64,000 nucleotides of DNA from Monodelphis domestica (GCF_027887165.1 NC_077227.1:539386389-539450388), one strand, 5' to 3'; shown: positions 23,396 through 34,700, counted from the stretch's first letter. The notes: generated from the letters alone by a model not told the origin. Numbers and translations: made by a program.

Positions 23396-23940
23396 TAATT
23401 GTAGCTTTCCCTGACCACCCTAATTATCTTTCTACGTGTATCACTTTCCTAACCCAACTTTCATCCCAAATTCACTTCACTTCTAAACTGCCCTTTTTCC
23501 ATGTAAGTTACCACTATTTTTCTATTCCCAGTCACAACCTCATTGATTCCTTTGATTGCTCTCTTCAAAATTATCATTGACTTCTTAATTGTCAAATCCT
23601 ATGATCTTTATCCAATCCTTATTCTTCTTCTCAGTAATGTTTGCTACTTTTAGCCACAGTCTTCTCCTGGATATTTACTATCCCCTCTATGTTCTTGTGA
23701 AACTGTTCTTGTTTGGTTCTCCTCTGACCTGCCTGACCACTCCTTAATCTCCCTTGCTGATCCCTGATCATTCATTATCCTTATCCTACCCCTAACCCTA
23801 ATGGTAGGTATTATAAGGTCTGTCACTGTCCTCTCTGTATACTTTCATAATTTGTCAGTTTATCAATTCCATGGATTTAATTTTCATAATATCTATGCAG
23901 ATGACTCATATATCTCTATATACCTAAAATCTTTCTGAGG
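23396..23940 (+). repeat. Second L2 fragment, sense
   Basis: It repeats L2 blocks that already occur in the previous fragment: 'cattgacttcttaattgtca', 'ctctgtatactttcataatt', and 'tatgcagatgactcatatat'. It is therefore a separate insertion or a tandem duplication of L2. Confidence 0.6.
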
Positions 23941-24882
23941 AACACTAATATGAGACAGACCAGTAGAGACTGTATCTGTCTGTCACCAGGGGAGATGATA
24001 TGTGCTAAAATGATATGTCATACCCAGCTAAGACTAGAACCAATAAGAACAACATGATGACATTACTAGACCTAGTGATCCTACACCATTACAGTTGTAT
24101 TCTCCTCCACATATATTCTTAGGTACCTTAAGTATGATCACTGTGTGCTCACTTTCCTCACTCATAGTATATATGTGAAAGAGTATGCCCATGTTTATGG
24201 GATGACTATTTATATATAAATCTTTTTTTACCATACTTACTCATCAAATACCTTTTCTTTGAAATCATTTTGGTCCCTGACTAAATTGAAAAAAAAATCC
24301 ACAGATCTATGAGGGCTTTTTGATGGATGAGGATACACTTTGAACCTGGGGTAAGTGTTTTTCTAGGGTGTAAAGGAGATGACCCAGAAACTGTATCTAA
24401 ATTGAGAATGAAATTACTTTGGGCTACCAGCAAAGCAGGATAAGCCTCATACTTAGCTTGGCCCAAGTGCCTGCACACCTAAAGAATGGAGGTTTCCAGG
24501 TCCATATAGTCTAGGAAACATGTAGATGAAGTTATACAAATAACTGAAAGCTTCATATATCATTTTATTGTAGTTGTAGATGAAATAAATTCGATTCCAA
24601 ACTTTCAGGTACCTCCTTGAGAATTTTTAAAAAATCAAATTTAAACCCCCATAATGTATTTAATTAAACCAAGTTCCTTCCCTATGGCTATATGACATTT
24701 CTTATTATCTTTATTTCAATTTCAATTGAACCTAATCAGAGACCATTTTACATTGTTTTGTGCCAGAATTTTTCTGTGTAATAGAGTAAAGAAAAAAGCA
24801 AATAAAGAGAAAATAATGCAATAAAACTAGATTACTAAAAAATCTCCTTGCTCTAAGTCAAAAGGGTTAGAGCCTGCCTTCC
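23941..24882. other. Intergenic, unassigned
   Basis: No gene recognised. Some blocks (about 24280-24480) have an ERV-like look but give no usable landmark. Confidence 0.4.
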
Positions 24883-24886
24883 CTAT

Positions 24887-25235
24887 TGTAAAAAAAAGAC
24901 TTGAATTCAGGACTCCAATCCCCAGAATCCTTTGCTCCACTTCCCCAGAGTGCTTTGTAATCACACTGAATTCTCGCCTGGGCGAGAGCACAAATGATTA
25001 TATAAAGGAGTTCTCCGCCTACTGAAGGGTCTTTTGGACTTCCGTTTTGGAGCAGATGTGCCTCTTCCATGATGTGAGATTATCTTGTCTAGGCCTCTCT
25101 GGCCTAGGCACGTGTTGCTTATCCTGTATTTTCATTAATCCTTAATCTTTAATAAACCTCATAAAATATAATACTCCTTACAGAGAGAAACTAATCTCTA
25201 CCTGCCTCAGTATCCCCAAAATTTTAACTGTTACA
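24887..25235 (+). mobile_element. Compact ERV LTR, sense, 4-bp TSD
   Basis: The 349 bp block starts TGTAA and ends TTACA, a perfect 5-bp terminal inverted repeat. It is flanked by CTAT on each side (24883-24886 and 25236-25239). It has a TATA box 'ttatataaagg' near 25000 and an AATAAA at 25151-25156, in the correct order for U3-R-U5. A 4-bp TSD suits ERV1/gammaretrovirus-like elements. It appears to be a solo LTR. Confidence 0.85.
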
Positions 25236-25239
25236 CTAT

Positions 25240-26439
25240 CAAAGGGAAAACAATTGGCAGCTATTCATATCAGGAATAAAATAATCTCAATGCCCATAAA
25301 ATTTAAGGCCCTCTCAAACATCAAGACAGTATGGAGGTGATACTATACTCTTGTAAGCTATGACAATTAAGAGCAATTTTTTTCAGGTCTCACCAAGACT
25401 TTGAAAATGGACATGGCAACAGATTCTGTGTCCATTATCTTTAACTAAATATAACAGAGTCCAAGGTTTGGTTGGAATTTGTAGTCTCAGAGAGAACATT
25501 AACCTCTTAAAATGGAATGGTTCTTGTCTGTATTATGATCAGTTTTGATAAGATTTTTTTTTCCATGCAAGAGGAGATTAGTGAGATAAGGGGAGCTGAA
25601 TTAAAGCAAGAAAGAGAACCACGGTATTGCTATGGCAACTGGATCCTGCAGAATATCATGTATTGTGTGTGTCAGGGTTGAGGGCTAAGCATGGTAATCT
25701 AGCCTCAGAACAGTCTCTGCTTTATGTAACAAAGAACTGAGAAAGAGCCTTCTGAGTAGCCATTCCTTGTAGAACTAAGGAAAAGCTACAAAGGGTTTTA
25801 AATGACCTGTAACTAATTATTTTCATGCTTGTGTGTGCTAATATGTGTATTTTATGTGTGTTCTTCCAATAACGTTAAACTGATTCCCTATTCTACTTCT
25901 GCATAAAAATCCATGGCTGGTCATGAATGTTATGGGCTATTTTGACTGTTATGTGCAAAGAGAAATGGAAGACACTAGTTGCTAGCTTAAATTCACAGAA
26001 GGTTAACAGGACAACTGTTAGTCTGTTGTCTTATGGACTCAAGAATTATGGTTACTTCTATAGAATTGCCTTGGGTACTGAGAGGTTAAGTGACTTGCCC
26101 TTAGTTAGGAAGGAACTGTATGCCAGTGAGGGCTCGAACTTGGGTCTTCCAATGTTAGGTTCATAAGAGCTATGTCAGGAATACAAGCTCTGTCAGGAAC
26201 TATCAAGCCAGGAAGGCTTTGAGCGTGGGCCAAATGATAAGTTGTATGTTGGCTGAAGGCCCATCTAGCTAAGCTCAGGGTGTTAATAGATTGTCTGCAT
26301 GGTAATGATATTTTGCTATAGAAATGATGAAAGACAATCTGCCAAGCCAAGGAAAGGTTCCAATCTGTATTGGTTGAGGGAGCATTTTCTACAATGAAAC
26401 CAAGGATGCCTAGAGAAAGGAAATAGGGAGTAAGCCTAT
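25240..26439. other. Intergenic, mostly unassigned
   Basis: A decayed antisense MIR piece is visible at 26070-26165 ('gagaggttaagtgacttgcc', then 'ggctcgaacttgggtcttcc'). The rest holds nothing I recognise. Confidence 0.5.
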
Positions 26440-26660
26440 TCTAGGTAAGGTACTTTGCTAGGTGCTTGGGATATAGAAATAATAATAACACCCTAAACTC
26501 AGTATACTAATAATAACTGAAGATATATATCACTTGAAGTTTTGCAAAGTACTTTGTATTCATTATCTCCCCTGAGTATTACAACACCCTTATTGGGCAG
26601 CTACCACAGGTATCATTTGCCTTACTTTATAGGTGTGGAAACTGGGGTTCAGAGAGGTTA
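26440..26660 (-). repeat. MIR-class SINE, antisense
   Basis: It has 'tttgctaggtgcttgggata', 'gttttgcaaagtactttgta', and 'gtggaaactggggttcagag'. A short TATG/CATA run follows at 26660-26700. Confidence 0.65.
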
Positions 26661-27069
26661 TGCACATATATATGCATATATGCACATATATACATATCTC
26701 CATCCTCCCCCAACAGTTGCACTGTTGGTAATTGTTAGAGGAAGGAATTCAATGCTAAGTCTCTCAACTCCAAGTCCAGATCTTTTCTCACCACTGCTTA
26801 TTGCCCTTCTGTGGCTATGTTAGGTTGGTCTTTAGACTGATGGTGCTGTTTTGCCCATATTAGTAGTTCTAATAGTTGGATAAGACCTCTTGGAGTCCTT
26901 TTTTTTTTTCCCTCAGGAAGTGTTTAAGCTAGAGGCATGTAAGGTCTTTTTCTATTCTAAGAATCCATTATTACAGAATTTTACTTCTCCTTTGGCCCCT
27001 TAGTATTGTACTACTTGATATTGTTTCTCCCTCTTCCTTTCTCTCCCTTTTTGTGTCTGTCTCTGTCTC

Positions 27070-27170
27070 TTTGGCTTCCCCCTACTGGACTGTGAACTCC
27101 TGGAGGGCAAGGAATTATAGTTCTTTGTATCTCTAATACTCAGCCAGCTTAATAAATCTTTGATTATGGA
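27070..27170 (+). repeat. L2 3' end, sense
   Basis: It reads 'ctggactgtgaactcctgga', then 'gggcaaggaattatagttct', ending 'agcttaataaatctttgatt'. Confidence 0.75.
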
Positions 27171-27540
27171 AAAAGGCCTTGAGCCACCAAAGTTGCTTTC
27201 ATAGAGGTCCTAAACTTCACCTATAGAGAGTATAAGGTTTGGGGTGTTCTTACAAGCAACCACACTAATAGATGAGATAGGTTATCATCCTAGCATTATA
27301 AGAGAAGATGCAAAAAAAGGAGACAGGAGTAATCACCACAGCAACAAAATATTAACAATGAATTTTGAGTCATGAAGAAAAGATTAAATTACATTTTGCT
27401 TAAGGAAATATAGCCTCACCTGAACAACAATAATTGATTTGTCTCCCTGCATTTAGTTTTTCCAAGCCATCTTCCACATAGGTGTCAAAATAATATTTCT
27501 ACAATGTAGCTCTTCTCACGTCACTATCCAGCTCACTGAA

Positions 27541-27985
27541 AGTCTCAGAATCACAACATTTCTGAGTTGGAAGGGCTTTCAGTGGTCATTTCTTACAATT
27601 TATTCTCCCCAAAGAACCCTTGCTATCTCTGTCACATCCAGTAACAATAGAAACATTCTCTGCTTGTAAACTCCAATGAAGAGGAGCCCACTCTCTCCAG
27701 GGGAATAGCCTTCTTTTGACTAGCTCTAATTGCGCGAGGCTCTCTTCCCCTTCACATCAAACTCAAATTACCCCTATACAGCTTCCACTCATTGCTACTA
27801 CTTTTGCTTCTCTGTGCCAATCTGAATATATTTATTTCCTTGAATTCCAAAGAATTTTAGGTTACCTACTCCAAAATACATGTGATCAGCAGTCTCCTTT
27901 ACAGCAAAACTAACAAGATCTCCCCCAATGTCTACATAAAGAATGAAGACTGCCCCCAGGCAGCCTATTCCACTTTTGAGCATCA
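27541..27985 (-). repeat. CR1/L3 LINE 3' part, antisense
   Basis: The order of blocks is that of a reversed CR1: 'tcagaatcacaacatttctg', 'agttggaagggctttcagtg', 'cttttgactagctctaattg', and 'cttccactcattgctactac'. These match CR1/L3 3' sequence as I know it from amniotes. Confidence 0.7.
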
Positions 27986-28309
27986 TCTACTTCATAATTT
28001 TATAGAGGAGAATCAAATGATTACATGTCACAAGAATTAGGTCTTCAATTTCTGCTCTCTGCCTTCAAATCCACTTCCCATTACCCCTGGGAAGAACTGG
28101 TATTCGGTGACTTGTATATTCTTGCTTCCTCTCTCTCTCCTCTCCCCTCCACTCCTTCACCTTCACCCTCTCCTACCATATGTCTTTCTTTTTTATTTTT
28201 TTCTTGTTTCATCTCTCTCATTCCTCCTCTTTTCCTTCTCCTCAGTCCCCTCCCAACTTCTCTTCCCCACGTGACACTCCTCCATTCCCCCGCCCGGGGG
28301 CCACGTGAT

Positions 28310-28473
28310 CTGTCAGTTCGGGAGAGAAGGAGGAAAATGGCTGCTCAGGTTGAGCGGTAGAAGGTCGCTGGAGCCGGCGCTGCCGTCCCCTGCTTTTCTG
28401 TTCTGACAGCGCAAGCCATAAAGGTGGCTCCTCGGCTGGGGCCCGAAAGAAGCCCCAGCCGGGTTTCCAGACG
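28310..28473 (+). other. KIDINS220: KIDINS220 non-coding exon 1 (5' UTR)
   Basis: The exon ends at a strong donor: 'tccagacg' then GTGAGT from 28474. Its 5' end is an estimate, since no transcript is available here. It carries an ATG at 28337 that opens a 7-residue uORF and has no in-frame link to the main ORF. The first KIDINS220 coding ATG is about 15 kb downstream in exon 2, so this exon is wholly untranslated. Nothing else nearby offers a CpG promoter on this strand. Confidence 0.7.
28337..28360 (+). CDS. uORF MAAQVER in exon 1
   Basis: ATG in strong context (A at -3, G at +4) encodes MAAQVER and a TAG stop. It lies in the predicted 5' UTR of KIDINS220 and could reduce main-ORF translation if the start site is upstream of it. 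The ATG is also the core of a YY1-like element, so it may instead lie in or before the transcription start. Confidence 0.45.
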   Translation: MAAQVER

Positions 28474-28654
28474 GTGAGTGGTAGACAGTGGGGACGAAGA
28501 CTGGGATGGTCGCCGTGGAGGGAGGCGGCACTGGCTGTAGGGGCTGCTTTGTGGGGAACTAACTGGGAGGTGGAGGTGATGAGCAGGTTAGCCCCCCTGC
28601 GGCGAGACCGGGGGCGGGGGAGGGGGGAGAGTCCAAGTAAATGAACCTAGTGTG

Positions 28655-28944
28655 CGGGATGTGTGTGTGTGTGTGTGAGTGCTTGTGGGTATATTTACAG
28701 AAGAGGGAGCTAGCGGGCGTGGGTGTGTTCCTGGAGGTAGCAGCTAGTGGGCCATATGTGTGTGTTCATAGGAAGGAGCTAGTAGGTGTGTGCGTGTGTT
28801 CATAGGAACGAGCTAGCGGCGTATGTGTGTATGTTCACAGAAGGGTGTGTGTGTGCTAGGTGTGAGTTCCCGGTGGAGGGAGCTAGCGGGGCGTATGTGT
28901 GTGCGCGCGCGCGCGCGCGCGCGCAGTGGAAGGAGTAGCAGGGC

Positions 28945-29007
<63 letters not shown>

Positions 29008-29130
29008 CACCGAGGAGGGAGCTAGTGTGGGGTGTGTGTTAAGTGTGAGTTCACGGAGGGAGTTGGTGGGTTGTGTGTGTGTGCGTGTGTTTTTTATAGA
29101 GACAGGAGCTAGTGGGTGTGTGTTTGTAGC
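28655..29130. repeat. 34-35 bp minisatellite, KIDINS220 intron 1
   Basis: About ten degenerate units of the form GTGTGTGTTCA-NNGGAGGGAGCTAGYGGGYGT. The GAGCTAG-like core occurs at 28707, 28741, 28776, 28810, 28853, 28880, 28933 (degenerate), 29019, 29060 and 29106. The spacing is 34, 35, 34, 43 and 27 bp in the left half. It is wider on the right, where dinucleotide runs have expanded inside units. It begins about 180 bp after the exon 1 donor. Confidence 0.85.
28891..29006. repeat. (GC)11 and (AT)27 runs in the minisatellite
   Basis: (GC)11 spans 28903-28924, inside a 35-bp purine-pyrimidine alternating tract (28891-28925). (AT)27 spans 28951-29004, preceded by GCGTGTGC. Such tracts favour Z-DNA and cruciform forms respectively and are usually length-polymorphic. 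Confidence 0.9.
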
Positions 29131-29215
29131 GTTCCATTTTCCTCATCTGTGAAACCAGGAAATTGAACCAAATGAGTCCAAAGTCTTTTTCCAGCTGAAT
29201 AATATTAAACTATGA
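29131..29215 (+). repeat. MIR-class SINE tail
   Basis: It shows 'ccattttcctcatctgtgaa' followed by 'aagtctttttccagctgaat'. This is the end of a CORE-SINE with a CR1-like tail. Confidence 0.55.
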
Positions 29216-29393
29216 AAATGTGTGTGAGAGAATATACGCCGATATAAGATGTTTATATATGTGTATGTCTCCCAAACACAAGTTTTATATACTCTTACCT
29301 GCCTGGGTTGCCAGGAGGTTCTTTACCTCTCCTCTGCTGAGAAACAAAAGCGGGCTGTGGGCATCTGGGTGGAGCCGAGGCAGCTCTGATTTT

Positions 29394-29420
29394 TTTGTTT
29401 TGTTTTGTTTTGTTTTGTTT
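29394..29420. repeat. (GTTTT)n
   Basis: Five to six GTTTT units ending in 'tttcag'. Confidence 0.85.
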
Positions 29421-29554
29421 CAGACTCTGCTGTGTGGAGGGCTGGCTGGAGGGGCGAGGGCTTTGGAAATTGGGGGAAGGTTGAGATCCTTTTTAGAGTT
29501 TAACCTTAGCGAACTGATAAATTTGTTTCTGAAACCTTTTCCTTTTTTGTTTTG

Positions 29555-29706
29555 AATTCCGGATCCGACCTCTGCCATTTATTATTCTAGGTGACTTTGA
29601 ACAAGTTAGTTAATTTATCACTGCCTTAGTTTCCTCAACTGTAAAATGAGGGGATTGGACTTGGTTGGCTTATAAGGTACCTTCCCTCTAAATCTAAAAT
29701 TCTACG
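29555..29706 (+). repeat. MIR-class SINE, sense
   Basis: Blocks are 'aggtgactttgaacaagtta', 'cctcaactgtaaaatgaggg', and 'aaggtaccttccctctaaat'. Confidence 0.65.
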
Positions 29707-30159
29707 AAGGACTGCTGTGTGAGCTAGATAATACAGGGGTATCATACCTGTTTTGTAGATATGGCATCTGAGGTTGAGGCAAATAATTTGACCATTGCAG
29801 TCTCTGATCTTTTTGTCCTTCCCATTATACGGGGCTAATCAATTTAGAATTATATGATAATGCATAAAAAGTGCTTCATAATTCTAAGGCACTAAATTTA
29901 TATACATTCACACATACATATAATCTGAGGACAGAGTGGGTGGCAGCTTAAGAACACCTGGACCAGATGCTCTCCCAGACTCTTTACAGTTTTGTAAGAC
30001 AAATTTATAAATGGTTGGCTAAATAGCAAAATATGTATGTCTGTTTTTGCATGTATGTATTTTTATATATACTATTATTACAAGCATCTTTACTGGACAA
30101 TTATAGCTTGATGACATTTAACCAATCATTTTATATGGATTGCACAATATGGAAGCACA

Positions 30160-30262
30160 AACCATAGAATTTAGAAATAGAAGGATCTTAAAGATGATCT
30201 AATCCGATATTCTTTTACTAAGGCCCAGAAGAATGAAGCCAGAGGTATCCTGGTAAATGTAT
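30160..30262 (-). repeat. CR1-tailed SINE fragment, antisense
   Basis: It reads 'catagaatttagaaatagaa', then 'ggatcttaaagatgatctaa', then 'ctaaggcccagaagaatgaa'. Confidence 0.55.
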
Positions 30263-30427
30263 AACTGGTTCTCAAAAAAAAAAATGTAACCACAATCAAA
30301 CAATAAATCAAGCATGATTTGTAGCATTGAATTCCAGAGAAATAAATGCTCACATGGGAAATTTAACAATTAATTTGGGCTGGAATAAGCTGACTCCAGC
30401 ATACCCATGGGTGAAGTACTGTTTTAT

Positions 30428-30544
30428 TTTTTTTTTAATTTCTATTAAATTTTTTATTTAAAAGTTTTTCCATGATTCCATGATTCATGTTTTCTCTTCC
30501 CCTCATCTTTTTCTCCTCCCAGAGGTGTTAAACAATTCCACTGG

Positions 30545-30580
<36 letters not shown>

Positions 30581-30700
30581 ATCAATTGAACTGATTTTCA
30601 CATTATTCATTTTTGTAAAAGAGAAATCCTTTAAAACCAAAATCCCAAATCACATACCCATATAAACCAGTGATAAATCACATACTTTCTTATGGCTACA
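30428..30700 (-). repeat. L1 3' end, antisense
   Basis: A short reversed L1 3' UTR ('ttttccatgattccatgatt', then 'caattccactggattatata'). A (TA)n run at about 30548-30578 has expanded inside it. It ends about 0.7 kb before the large L1 and has the same orientation. Confidence 0.75.
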
Positions 30701-30954
30701 AAGTATTGTTTTAAATGCTAGTTAAATTGAAATTACTTCTTTAGCATAGCTTAAATTCAGGATTTCAATCTTAAATTATTTGGTTCTAAATTTTATACAT
30801 TTTTTTGCTACACCAGACTGCCCCATTGTGGCAGTCTTCTTTAATGACTTTCTGGCCAGGTAGTAAGAATTTATTTTCTTAGATTTCTGTGTGTCGTAAT
30901 TTTAAGGAAAAAAAAAACAAAACTCTTTCTTCTTAACTGCATTTTTTCCTTTAG

Positions 30955-31330
30955 TAGAAAGAACACTGGATTTTGAGTCAGAAGGCTGGAGTTCCAGTTC
31001 TGGCTTTGTTATTTACTGTTTGTGCCAACCAGCAAAACCTTCACTTTTGGGGGTTTAGTTTCATCCTTTATAAAATGAGAACGTTCCCCTAAATCAGGGT
31101 TTTGGGGATTATTAATCCTTTTTTGTGACTTAGACCCCTTTGGCACTTTGGTGAAGCCTGTGGACTCCATAGATTATTCTGAGAAGAGCATGTGTTTTTA
31201 TGTGTATAAAATTAAAAGATGACAAAGAAAATCAGTTCTATTGAAATATAGTTATTAAAATATTTTTAAAATGACTTAATGGACCCTCAGATTAAGAACC
31301 CATGCTGTAGATCATCTCTTAGACTCTTTG
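30955..31330 (+). repeat. SINE/MIR-class composite, sense
   Basis: The head 'gaacactggattttgagtca' leads into 'ctggagttccagttctggct', then 'catcctttataaaatgagaa'. The latter half (31095-31330) is an unidentified tail. Confidence 0.5.
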
Positions 31331-31789
31331 TTTTTTTTAGTACAAATTTATAAATGGTTATGTAAATATTAAATCAAGCTTTCAAAGGGACCTTTTTCAA
31401 AAATCAATGTTAATTGTAATAACTTTATTTTTTTAAAAATTATTTAATTAGATGATTTAGAATATTTTTCCATGGTTACAAGACTCATGTTCTTTCCCTC
31501 CCCTCCCTTCACCCCCTTCCTGTATCAGGGAACAATTCCATTGGGGTTAGCATATGTCATTGATCAAGACCCATTTCCATATTATTAATATTTGCACTAG
31601 GGTGATCGTTTAGAGTCTACATTCCGAGTCATAGTCCCATCAACAAATGTGATTATGGAGTTGTTTTTCTTCTGTGTTTCTACTCCCACATTTCTTTCTC
31701 TGAATGTGGATAGCATTCTTTCTCTTATGTCCCTCAGAATAGTTCTGGTTCATTGCATTGCTACTAGTAGAGAAGTCCATTACATTTGA

Positions 31790-34700
31790 TTGAACCACAG
31801 TGTATCCGTCCCTGTGTCCATTGTTCTTCTGGTTCTGCTTCTTTCACTCTGCATCAATTCCTGGAGGTCATTCCAGTTCACATGGAATTCCTCCAGTTTA
31901 TTATTCCTTTCAGCACTATAGTATTCAGTCACCAGCATATACCACAATTTGTTCAGCTATTCCCCAATTGGAGGGCATCTCATTTTCCAGGTTTTTGTCA
32001 CCACAAACAGCGTGGCTATGAATATTCTTATACAAGTCTTTTTCCTTATTATCTCTTTGGAGTATAAACGCAGCAGTGCTATGGCTGAATCAAAGGGCAG
32101 ACAGTCTTTTAGCATCCTTTGGGCATAGTTCCAAATTGCCTTCCAGAATGGTTGGATCAATTCACAACTCCACTAGCAATGCATTAATGCATTAATGTCC
32201 CAATTTTGCCACATTCCCTCCAACATTCATTACTTTCCTTTGCTGTCATGTTAGCCAATCTGCTAGGTATCAGGTGACACCTCAAAGTTGCTTTGATTTG
32301 CATTTCTCTGATTATGAGATTTGGAACATTTTTTCATGTGCTTATTAATAGTTTTGATATCTTTATCTGAAAATTGCCTATTCATGTCCCTTGCCCATCT
32401 ATCATTTAGGAAATGGCTTGATTTTTTTTGTACAATTGATTTAGTATCTTATAAATTTGAGTGATTAGACCTTTGTCAGAGGTTTTTGTTATAAAGATTT
32501 TTTCCCAATTTATTGCTTCCTTTTGAATTTTGGTTGCATTGGCTTTGTTTGTACAAAACCTTTTTAATTTAATGTAATCAAAATTATTTATTTTGCATTT
32601 TGTAATTTTTTCTAACTTTGGCTTGGTCTTAAAATCTTTCTTTTCCTGAAGATCTGACAAGTATTCTTTGTTCACCTAGTTTACTTATTGTTTCCTTCTT
32701 TATGTTCAGGTTGTTCACCCATTCTGAGTTTATATTGGTGTAGTCTTCCAATTTTCCCAGTGGTTTTTGTCAAATAGTGGATATTTGTCCCCAAAGCTGG
32801 GATTATCATAGACTGGGTTTATCATAGACTGTCTTATCCCAAGTCTATTCCACTGATCCTTCCTTCTGTCTCTTAGCCAGTGCCATATTGTTTTGATGAC
32901 CACTGCTTTATAGTATAGTTTAAGATCTGGTACTGCTATCCACCTTCCTTCACATTTTTTTTATTATTTCCCTTGATATTCTTGATCTTTTTCTTCCAAA
33001 TAAACTTTGTTATTGTTTTTTCTAATTCTGTAAAAAAGTTTTTTGGAAGTTTGATGGGTATGGCCCCAAATAAGTAAATTAATTTGGGTAGGATTGTCAT
33101 TTTTATTATGTTAGCTCATCCTACCCATGAGCAATTAATGTTTTTCCAATTATTTAGATCTAGTTTTAATTGTGTGGAAAGTGTTTTGTAGTTGTGTTCA
33201 TATAGTTCCTGTGTTTGTCTCGGCAGATAGATTCCTAAGTATTTTATATTGTCGAGGGTGATTTTAAATGGAATTTCTCTTTCTAATTCTTGCTGCTGAA
33301 ATGGGTTGGAGATATATAGATATGCTGATGACTTATGAGGGTTTATTTTGTATCCTGCAACTTTGCTAAAGTTGTTGACTATTTCCACTAGCTTTTTGGT
33401 TGATTCTCTAAGATTCTTTAAGTAGACCATCATATCATCTGCAAAGAGTGATAGCTTGGTCTCCTCATTGCCTATTTTATTACCTTCAATTTCTTTTTCT
33501 TCTCTAATTGCTCTTGCTAGTGTTTCTAGTACAATGTTAAATAATAGTGGTGATAATGGGCCTCCTTGTTTAACTCCTGATCTTATTGGGAATGTTTCTA
33601 ATTTATCCCCATTGCAGATGATGCTTGCTGATGGTTTTAAATATATACTGTTTATTATTTTTAGAAAAGGCCCTTCTATGCCTATACTTTCTAGTGTATT
33701 CAACAGGAATGAGTGTTGTATGTTGTCAAAAGCTTTTTCTGCATCTGTTGAGATAATCATGTGATTTTTGCTGGATTGTCTGTTGATATGGTCCATTATG
33801 TGAATGATTTTCCTGATATTGAACCATTCTTGCATTCCTGGTATAAATCCTACTTGAACATAATGAAACCTCATGATGACTTGCTGGGGTCTTTTTGCTA
33901 GTATTCTATTTAAGATTTTTGCATCTGTGTTCTTTAAGGAGATTGGTCTTTAGTTTTCTTTGTCTGATTTTGATCTACCTGGGTTTGGAATTAGTACCAT
34001 ATTTGTGTCATAAAAGGAATTTGGTAGAACTCCCTCTTTGCTTATTATGTCAAATAGTTTGTATTGTATTGAGATTAGTATTTGAATGTTTGATAGAATT
34101 CATTTGTGAATCCATCAGGACTGTGTATTTTTTTTAGGGAGTTCTTTGATGGCTTGTTCAATTTCTTTTTCCAATGTGGGGTTAAGTAGTCTATTTCTTC
34201 ATCTGATAATCTAGTCAATTTATATTTTTGTAAATATTCATCCATATCACTTAGATTGTCATATTTTTTGCCATATAATTGGGCAAAATAGTTTTTAATG
34301 ATTGCCTTAATTTCATCTTCATTAGAGGTGAGGTCTCCCTTTTCATCTTGGATACTGTCGATTTGGTTTTCTTCTTTCCTTTTTTTTATTAGATTGACCA
34401 GTACTTTGTTTATTTTATTTGTTTTCAAAGTACCAGCTTCTAGTCTTGTTTATTAATTCAATAGTTCTATTGCTTTCAATTTTATTAATTTTTTCTTTAA
34501 TTTTTAGGATCTCTAATTTAGTTTTCATCTGGGGATTTTTAATTTGTTCACTTTCTAGTTTTTTAATTTGCATGCCCAATTCATTGACCTCTGCCCTCTC
34601 TACTTTGCTAAAATATGAACTCAAGGATATAAATTTCCCCCTGAGTACTGCTTTGGCTGCATCCCATAGATTTCGAAAAGATGTCTCATTGTCATTTTCT

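Larger units (their letters stand above)
28262..28640 (+). promoter_or_regulatory. KIDINS220: KIDINS220 CpG-rich promoter
   Basis: A locally GC- and CpG-rich stretch in otherwise AT-rich DNA. It has two palindromic E-boxes CACGTG at 28268-28273 and 28302-28307, 34 bp apart. A Sp1-type GC box GGGGGCGGGGG lies at 28610-28620 and an AAAATGGCTGC element at 28334-28344. The last is close to the downstream YY1 motif (AAnATGGCGGC) common just after TATA-less start sites. No TATA box is visible, so start sites are probably dispersed around 28310-28335. It lies about 20.5 kb beyond the likely MBOAT2 poly(A) site. Confidence 0.8.

Noticed and set aside
23790..23805. Telomere-like CCCTAACCCTAA
   Set aside because: Only two units, within an L2; chance occurrence.
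28610..28627. Possible G-quadruplex at the G-rich promoter block
   Set aside because: There are only three G-runs (5, 5 and 6); a canonical four-tract G4 with three tetrads does not fit. It is better read as a Sp1 box.
28813..29152. Overlapping open frames on both strands through the GT/GC/AT runs
   Set aside because: They arise because dinucleotide repeats have no stop codons; poly-(Tyr-Ile) and Arg-Ala runs are not a protein.
29415..29555. Alternative KIDINS220 exon after the (GTTTT)n 'tttcag'
   Set aside because: The pyrimidine tract plus AG is a by-product of the repeat. No coding continuity and no good donor within the following 140 bp supports an exon.
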